From contig JAITPP010000211.1 of NCBI GenBank assembly GCA_031289385.1, positions 1-9,630 on the forward strand: 9,630 bases of DNA, given 5' to 3'. Made by a program: the position numbers and the translations under genes. Positions 8,053 to 9,630 of this stretch are shown piece after piece (position 1 is the first letter of the stretch; each line of letters starts with the position of its first letter). The notes below the pieces were generated by a model. That model did not search any database, was not told the origin of the DNA, and worked only from the letters and a program-made list of their open reading frames with translations. This stretch comes from Prevotellaceae bacterium. Its GTDB lineage: Bacteria; Bacteroidota; Bacteroidia; Bacteroidales; UBA932.

Positions 8053-8580
8053 TTAGTTTTTAGTTAATTTAAATTGGTACGATACGAAAGGAACATCGTT
8101 GGATGTTCTTGTTAGTTTCAACTCCATTTCGGGTGTTGCACCGGGCATACTTGTAATGCTGAGTTTGCCGCTTTTATGCGCTTTTGCGGCATCTTCATAC
8201 AATAAAATTGTTGGAGGCGTTCCGTTGGTTAGCGGAAAATCGGTATCCAACTCCCAATAGCCTTGTTCATTGAAAAGTTCGGGAGCACTTCCGCTCACTG
8301 CATACGAAGTAGGGTTTCCTTCATTGTCCACGTTTAGTGTAATACCAAAAGTGGTGAATCCAAACTGGTCGGTTAACGAAATTTCCGAAGGGCTTAAACC
8401 GGCTTTTTTTGCTGTTTCATCAATTTGTGTTACAGACAATAAATGCCAATCGCCGTTTGTTTTTTCAGAAATTGTAATTGGCGACACATACGAGCCGTCG
8501 TCAGTATCATTGCATCCCGTAAAGAGAAACACAGATAAAAACAACATAAGGCTTCCAAATAAATACTTGGTTTTTTTCAT
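8053..8580 (-). CDS. small DUF5004-like lipoprotein
   Basis: With the start at 8580 the protein has 175 residues: MKKTKYLFGSLMLFLSVFLF then TGC, so Cys23 is the lipidated residue, followed by an acidic NDTDDG spacer that often accompanies surface export in Bacteroidota. An in-frame ATG at 8610 would add MSNILKHLIT ahead of this. I prefer 8580 because it gives a normal short, lysine-led signal peptide. The mature part is predicted all-beta: GDWHLLSVTQID near the start, FGFTTFGITLNVDNEG in the middle, GYWELDTDFP, and a final strand VSYQFKLTKN. The 'G-W-L-D-FP' pattern after a central strand resembles DUF5004 proteins, which recur in PULs with SusC/SusD. No enzyme motif is visible. As first gene of the operon, probably an accessory glycan-binding or scaffold lipoprotein. 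Family call is from memory of the pattern. Confidence 0.75.
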   Translation of the reverse strand: MKKTKYLFGSLMLFLSVFLFTGCNDTDDGSYVSPITISEKTNGDWHLLSVTQIDETAKKAGLSPSEISLTDQFGFTTFGITLNVDNEGNPTSYAVSGSAPELFNEQGYWELDTDFPLTNGTPPTILLYEDAAKAHKSGKLSITSMPGATPEMELKLTRTSNDVPFVSYQFKLTKN

Positions 8581-8633
8581 CGTTATTAAATGTTTTAAAA
8601 TATTAGACATAGTTTATGTTATTAAAATTTTTA

Positions 8634-8641
8634 CAAAAATA
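8634..8641 (-). promoter_or_regulatory. putative operon promoter, -7 box TATTTTTG
   Basis: On the minus strand this reads TATTTTTG, an exact match to the Bacteroidota -7 consensus TAnnTTTG. It is the only good match in this orientation in the intergenic region. A -33 TTTG is not clear; the nearest candidate is the GTTTT on the minus strand around 8661-8665. Transcription would start near 8627, leaving a leader of about 47 bases to the preferred start at 8580. Weak -33 elements are common at regulated PUL promoters that need an activator. Confidence 0.5.
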
Positions 8642-8672
8642 TAATTCATTTTATCAGATTAAAACATACTAA

Positions 8673-8761
8673 TAAAAAATATAGACGTTTTTGTTGTCTT
8701 TATTTTTTAAAATAAACATAATCAATAATATAATTCAAAAAACCTATTTAAAAAATATAGA
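8673..8761 (+). repeat. 13-base direct repeat TAAAAAATATAGA, two copies
   Basis: TAAAAAATATAGA occurs exactly at 8673-8685 and at 8749-8761. Each is preceded by a related sequence: AAAACATACTAA before the first (8661-8672) and AAAACCTATT before the second (8739-8748). The extended copies are therefore imperfect 23-25 base units. The A-richness of the region raises the odds of chance matches, but the shared upstream AAAAC part makes a binding-site pair plausible. The first copy lies just upstream of the minus-strand -7 box, where an activator would sit. Confidence 0.4.
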
Positions 8762-8878
8762 TAAAATATTAATGAAATTTGCTAAAATTCGGCTTTTTTT
8801 GAAAACAATAAAAACATTTTTCATAAAAATCGTAGAAATACAAAATTTTTCATAGCTTTGCGGTAACAAAACCTATTT
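8739..8878 (+). repeat. 11-base direct repeat AAAACCTATTT, two copies
   Basis: AAAACCTATTT occurs exactly at 8739-8749 and 8868-8878. The second copy overlaps the predicted transcription start of the plus-strand regulator gene and ends six bases before its GTG codon; the first abuts the TAAAAAATATAGA copy at 8749. The CC within an otherwise A/T-only setting makes this match more notable than its length suggests. A candidate operator for autoregulation, by position only. Confidence 0.35.
8853..8860 (+). promoter_or_regulatory. putative regulator-gene promoter, -7 box TAGCTTTG
   Basis: TAGCTTTG matches the Bacteroidota -7 consensus TAnnTTTG exactly and lies 24 bases before the GTG start at 8885. 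Transcription would begin around 8866-8868, giving a leader under 20 bases. No clear -33 TTTG is present at the expected distance; ATCG at 8829-8832 is the nearest. The box falls just before the second AAAACCTATTT repeat (8868-8878), so a protein bound there could control the gene. Confidence 0.55.
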
Positions 8879-8884
8879 TATGCT

Positions 8885-9630
8885 GTGAAAAGATTAATAC
8901 ACATATCAGTTATAATGTATTGCGTTTGCTCGTCGTTTTTGGCTTACGCTAAGGCGATTAATATCACTACCGATTTGGATTCGCTTGATTATTACATCGC
9001 AAAACAAAATGAATATGTGCTGCAAAAAGAAAATCGCATCAGCAAAATAAAAGAAACTATTGCGCTACCCGAAAACGAAACCAATACGCTTTATACCTTA
9101 TACAATAATTTGTTTGAAGAATATCGTTCGTATATTTACGATTCGGCTTACGTTTGTGTTGAAAAACTGCTGGAATTATCGTACACACTCAACGATACTT
9201 GCAAAATTACGGCATCGAATATAAAACTTGGTTTTTGTTATTTGTCGTCGGGATTGTTTAAAGAGGCTTTTGATATTTTTTCGCAAATAGATGTTTCAAA
9301 TTGCGATAATACCACAAAAATAGAATATTATCTCAATAAAGCACGCTTGTATTACGATTTGGGAGATTACAACAACAGCGACGATTTTCGCCGACAATAC
9401 GATAATTTGGGAAACAAAACTATGGATTTTGCCATAGAACTGTTGCCTCACGGCTCGGCGCATTATTGGGCGGCTATGGAATTAAAACACATGAAATCTG
9501 CAAATTATAAAGATGCAATAAATGCTTTTGAACATCTGATTTCTACCAACGATTATTCGGAACACGAATTGGCAATTGCAACGTCAAGCCTTTCATACGT
9601 GTATTTTTTGCAAGGCGTGCAGCCAAAAGC
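8885..9630 (+). CDS. TPR-containing membrane-associated regulator, DUF6377/SusR-like, C-terminal part outside window
   Basis: Partial: 248 complete residues are visible before the right edge. The start is read as GTG at 8885 because the in-frame codon run is closed by TAA at 8864 and holds no ATG or TTG before it. GTG gives a proper signal or anchor sequence (MKRLIHISVIMYCVCSSFLAYAKA); the next ATG, at 8915, would lose its basic start. LDSLDYYIAKQNEYVLQKEN (31-50), followed by RISKIKETI, is the N-terminal pattern I associate with DUF6377 proteins found beside SusC/SusD genes. From about 65 on, the chain is helical with TPR-like units, for example NIKLGFCYLSSGLFKEAFDI (112-131), KARLYYDLGDY (152-162) and MKSANYKDAINAFEHLI (203-219). 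The DNA-binding part expected at the C-terminus is off the window. Divergent placement beside the operon supports a local sensor-regulator role, which is inferred. Confidence 0.75.
   Translation, partial: MKRLIHISVIMYCVCSSFLAYAKAINITTDLDSLDYYIAKQNEYVLQKENRISKIKETIALPENETNTLYTLYNNLFEEYRSYIYDSAYVCVEKLLELSYTLNDTCKITASNIKLGFCYLSSGLFKEAFDIFSQIDVSNCDNTTKIEYYLNKARLYYDLGDYNNSDDFRRQYDNLGNKTMDFAIELLPHGSAHYWAAMELKHMKSANYKDAINAFEHLISTNDYSEHELAIATSSLSYVYFLQGVQPK

Larger units (their letters stand above)
8581..8884. other. AT-rich divergent intergenic control region
   Basis: This stretch separates the minus-strand operon from the plus-strand regulator gene. It is markedly richer in A and T than the flanking genes and shows no credible coding sequence beyond the possible 10-codon extension of the lipoprotein gene (8581-8610). 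It contains one -7-type promoter box for each direction and two families of short direct repeats, listed separately. A weak hairpin ATTTTT-CAT-AAAAAT lies at 8816-8830. No tRNA, riboswitch or strong terminator is visible. A shared control region of this kind is common for PULs with a divergent local regulator. Confidence 0.6.

Noticed and set aside
8270..8644. Plus-strand frame of 124 codons across the DUF5004-like gene and the intergenic region
   Set aside because: It is antisense to the lipoprotein gene, whose signal peptide and lipobox are convincing, and it has no upstream promoter box.
8816..8830. Small hairpin ATTTTT-CAT-AAAAAT
   Set aside because: Six A-T pairs with a three-base loop would be unstable and are expected by chance in such AT-rich DNA.

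Overview
This window looks like a polysaccharide utilization locus (PUL) from a member of the Bacteroidota. The basis is an adjacent SusC/SusD-type pair, several lipoproteins with Bacteroidota-style signal sequences, AT-rich intergenic DNA with TAnnTTTG promoter boxes, and no Shine-Dalgarno purine runs before the start codons. The species cannot be named from the sequence alone. Base composition and codon use look even across the genes, and I see no insertion sequence, tRNA, rRNA or CRISPR array.

Six genes lie head to tail on the minus strand and probably form one operon transcribed from about 8630 towards position 1. In transcript order they are: a small DUF5004-like lipoprotein (8580-8053); a secreted two-domain beta-sandwich protein of 386 residues (8045-6885); a SusC-type TonB-dependent transporter (6867-3931); a SusD-type surface glycan-binding lipoprotein (3910-2396); a GH71/GH99-like glycoside hydrolase lipoprotein (2310-1093); and the first 359 residues of a GH97 glycoside hydrolase (1079 to beyond position 1). 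Most gaps are 7-20 bases. The exception is 85 bases between the SusD gene and the GH71/GH99-like gene, which holds a strong hairpin that may lower expression of the enzymes relative to the transporter.

On the plus strand from 8885, divergent from the operon, begins a TPR-rich protein with a signal/anchor sequence and an apparent GTG start. It resembles the DUF6377/SusR-like class of membrane-associated PUL regulators and runs off the right edge. The AT-rich region between the two transcription units (8581-8884) carries one good -7 box for each direction and two families of short direct repeats that could be regulator sites.

Working model: the small lipoprotein, the 386-residue protein and SusD capture a glycan at the surface. 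The GH71/GH99-like enzyme cuts it, SusC imports the pieces using TonB energy, and GH97 releases terminal alpha-linked sugars. GH97, a GH71-type acidic pair and a SusR-like regulator all point to an alpha-linked glycan. An alpha-glucan is my best guess, and this is inference. The locus is a recognisable PUL rather than a wholly new system. The least described parts are the 386-residue protein, the GH71/GH99-like enzyme and the intergenic control region.
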